This document shows positions 62,328 through 64,000 of a stretch of DNA of 64,000 nt, in pieces. The position numbers and the translations under genes were made by a program. How positions within the stretch are numbered: position 1 is the stretch's first letter; the number at the start of each line of letters is the position of its first letter. Under the pieces are notes generated by a model. That model did not search any database and was not told the DNA's origin. It worked only from the letters and a program-made list of their open reading frames with translations. Origin of the DNA: Paenibacillus xylanexedens (GTDB taxonomy: Bacteria > Bacillota > Bacilli > Paenibacillales > Paenibacillaceae); contig NZ_VEBF01000002.1 of the NCBI RefSeq assembly GCF_007676705.1, positions 1-64,000 on the forward strand, written 5' to 3'.

Positions 62328-63326
62328 TTATGAATCTCTTGTGAAATTCTCCATCATTCCAGCTGGATACCGGCTACCGGCTGATCCGTGTGGAAGGATC
62401 TCCTTAATACGTTGAAGATCAGCTTCTGTAAGTTTAACGTTAGCAGCAGCAACGTTTTGCTCAACCCGCTTAGCACTTCGTGTACCCGGGATCGGAACGA
62501 TATCTTCTCCCTGGGCGAGAAGCCAAGCCAGTGCCAATTCGGCTACAGAAATACCTTTGTTAGAAGCCAGTTCATTAAGTTGTTCTGTTGCTCGTAAATT
62601 GTAGATATAATTTTCGCCTTGCCAGCGCTCGTCGTAACGGCGCATATCGTCTTCCGCGTACTCTTGGGCTGGTTTAACAGCACCTGTCAGGAACCCTCTG
62701 CCTAAAGGAGCGTAAGGCACTAAACCTATACCGAGTTCATTCAATGTCTTTCGTATATTGTTGTCCTCAATCTCGCGTTCGAATATCGAGTATTCAGTCT
62801 GAAGCATAGAGACTGGTGTAACCGCGTGAGCTTTACGAATTGTGTTTGAACCGGTGTTGCTCAAACCGAAATATTTAACTTTGCCTTCTTTGATAAGGTC
62901 TCCGACGACCCCAGCTACTTCTTCGATAGGAACATCGGGATCTGGGATATGCTGATAGAACACATCAATGTAATCAGTCTGCAGATAGCGAAGACTGTTC
63001 TCAGCTACCTTACGAATATTTTCTGGCCGGCTGTTAAAACGTGTTCCAATCTGCTCGGCTGTCATATCAAAGCCAAACTTGGTAGCCAGTACTACCTTGT
63101 CACGAAAATCCTTTACAGCTTTACCCAGCAACTGTTCATTGTGACCATTTCCATATCCATATAATTCTGCCGTATCAAAAAAGTTAACTCCAAGCTCATA
63201 AGCTCGACGAATAGTTGCTATTGCTTCATCTTCATTTGAAGGACCGTATGCCATTGTCATCCCCATCGTACCCAAACCAATAGAAGAGACTTTTAAACCT
63301 TGTTGACCAAGACTTCGGGTTTGCAT
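62328..63326 (-). CDS. Aldo/keto reductase
   Basis: The 332-residue protein has the AKR motifs SIGLGTMGMTMAYG, NFFDTAELYG (catalytic tyrosine and aspartate), KVVLATKFGFD with the lysine, and the C-terminal NADPH site PIPGTRSAKRVEQN. A histidine follows in FYQHIPDPDVPIEE. It is of the AKR13/YajO-like type and reduces aldehydes. AAGGAGG precedes the ATG, and the divergent TetR gene is the likely regulator. Confidence 0.92.
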   Translation of the reverse strand: MQTRSLGQQGLKVSSIGLGTMGMTMAYGPSNEDEAIATIRRAYELGVNFFDTAELYGYGNGHNEQLLGKAVKDFRDKVVLATKFGFDMTAEQIGTRFNSRPENIRKVAENSLRYLQTDYIDVFYQHIPDPDVPIEEVAGVVGDLIKEGKVKYFGLSNTGSNTIRKAHAVTPVSMLQTEYSIFEREIEDNNIRKTLNELGIGLVPYAPLGRGFLTGAVKPAQEYAEDDMRRYDERWQGENYIYNLRATEQLNELASNKGISVAELALAWLLAQGEDIVPIPGTRSAKRVEQNVAAANVKLTEADLQRIKEILPHGSAGSRYPAGMMENFTRDS

Positions 63327-63470
63327 TTTTGTTCCTCCTTAAATAATTCTATCACCTAAGTGTTTAAAGCCTAGATAAAAAGGTATCCAATCTTAGCTCG
63401 TTCAATATGAATTTTCATCACTGTTATTCATAGGAACAAAAAACATAATATCATGGGAATTAAATAAAGT

Positions 63471-63513
63471 AAACAAAAAGTATATAAAATGTCTATTTAG
63501 TATAGTTTGTTTA
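63471..63513. promoter_or_regulatory. Divergent promoter with a loose palindrome
   Basis: TAAACAAAAAGTATA and TATAGTTTGTTTA face each other between the aldo/keto reductase and TetR genes. The arms are imperfect, and the region is very AT-rich. Confidence 0.45.
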
Positions 63514-63559
63514 AAATGATGATTATGAGATATAATATAATTTATAAGGGGGCAGTTAG

Positions 63560-64000
63560 ATGGAACGGCAGATTGAAAAACAACATCAGATGAGGCAAAA
63601 GCTTACTAATAGATTGTTATTACACGTTAGAAAAAATGGGTTTCAAGGTTTGAAAATGGATGAAATCTCAAAGATTATGGGTATAAGCAGGGCGACTTTA
63701 TATAAATATTTCTCTACCAAAGAAGATATTATTTCGTTTATTGTGAGTACATTTGTCGAATATATCCACGAAATTATTGAAGATTCTGATGCTGATCAAG
63801 TATTTGTTCAGCGATTTCAGCAAACATTTGAACAAACAATCTTATTAAAAGAGTTCATCACAGACATTTTCTTAAGGGAACTTGAAAATAGTTATCCTGA
63901 GAACTATGAGCGACTAAAAGAAGCCATGAAGCAACGAGAATATCAGGAATTGGCTTTTTATGATGAAGGAATAAAAGAGGGTTTTTTTAATAAGATTGAT
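63560..64000 (+). CDS. TetR/AcrR-family regulator, cut by the window end
   Basis: The first 147 residues are present, with the helix-turn-helix MDEISKIMGISRATLYKYFSTK at about 33-54. AAGGGGG lies ahead of the ATG. The stop lies beyond the window. It is divergent from the aldo/keto reductase and probably controls it. Confidence 0.88.
   Translation, partial: MERQIEKQHQMRQKLTNRLLLHVRKNGFQGLKMDEISKIMGISRATLYKYFSTKEDIISFIVSTFVEYIHEIIEDSDADQVFVQRFQQTFEQTILLKEFITDIFLRELENSYPENYERLKEAMKQREYQELAFYDEGIKEGFFNKID

Noticed and set aside
1..64000. tRNA, rRNA, T-box or known riboswitch.
   Set aside because: I looked for cloverleaf ends, rRNA blocks and T-box or purine/SAM-type cores by eye and found none that I could support.

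Overview
The window reads as chromosome of a low-to-mid GC, spore-former-type Firmicute, most likely Paenibacillus. The clues are LplA/LplB/LplC-style sugar ABC transporters with paired YesM/YesN-type regulators, a secreted galactanase with S-layer homology domains, YolD next to a UvrX-type polymerase behind DinR/LexA boxes, strong AGGAGG ribosome sites with many TTG/GTG starts, and CcpA-like cre sites. No rRNA, tRNA or CRISPR array was found. These identifications come from reading motifs; no database search was run.

Region 1 (1-20 kb) is accessory and scarred. It starts in an IS3-family fragment, then carries an ABC exporter pair, an FAD monooxygenase with a divergent TetR, an XRE/membrane-protein pair, a row of exported proteins of unknown function, an SOS-type uvrX-yolD operon, an EamA/RidA/hydrolase/metallo-beta-lactamase cluster with a divergent XRE-cupin regulator, and a TetR-GNAT pair. 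Between these lie many broken genes: PhzF, an XRE/DnaA-N-like gene, a DUF2750-like gene with one in-frame stop, and ends of pyrH, metE and an OmpR-type regulator. Two dispersed repeat families, A and B, recur in the gaps.

Region 2 (20-31 kb) holds a response regulator, histidine kinase and three ABC genes resembling the Bacillus lnr (yfi) linearmycin-resistance set, then an MFS exporter, a VOC protein with an Rrf2 regulator and a clear operator, and three unrelated small exported-protein genes, each preceded by a copy of repeat B.

Region 3 (31-45 kb) is a galactan-use locus. It has a solute-binding lipoprotein, a YesM/YesN-type two-component system, two permeases, a second binding protein and a GH42 beta-galactosidase, facing a GH53 endo-galactanase with galactan-binding-like and SLH domains. 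No ATPase gene is present, so a shared MsmX-type ATPase probably powers the importer.

Region 4 (45.9-59.1 kb) looks like one thiol or sulfur-stress regulon. It encodes two paralogous ArsR-rhodanese fusions, three thioredoxin-fold proteins with unusual CxxC motifs, a rhodanese-like membrane protein, thioredoxin reductase, two OsmC proteins, an OYE-like flavoenzyme, a tandem AhpD-like protein, a DsbA/FrnE-like protein, a zinc-less-loop dehydrogenase and a MalY/PatB-type C-S lyase. Three promoters share one architecture: TTGACN, 17 bases, TATAAT, and an overlapping inverted repeat ATTCAATT-N4-AATTGAAT. A LacI regulator and a GH4 6-phospho-glycosidase sit inside this block. This regulon is the best candidate for an undescribed system.

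Region 5 (59-64 kb) contains remnants of a solute-binding gene and of a probable transposon gene, two almost identical copies of repeat A around a CD3324-like gene and a kinase-like gene, an aldo/keto reductase, and a TetR gene cut by the window end.
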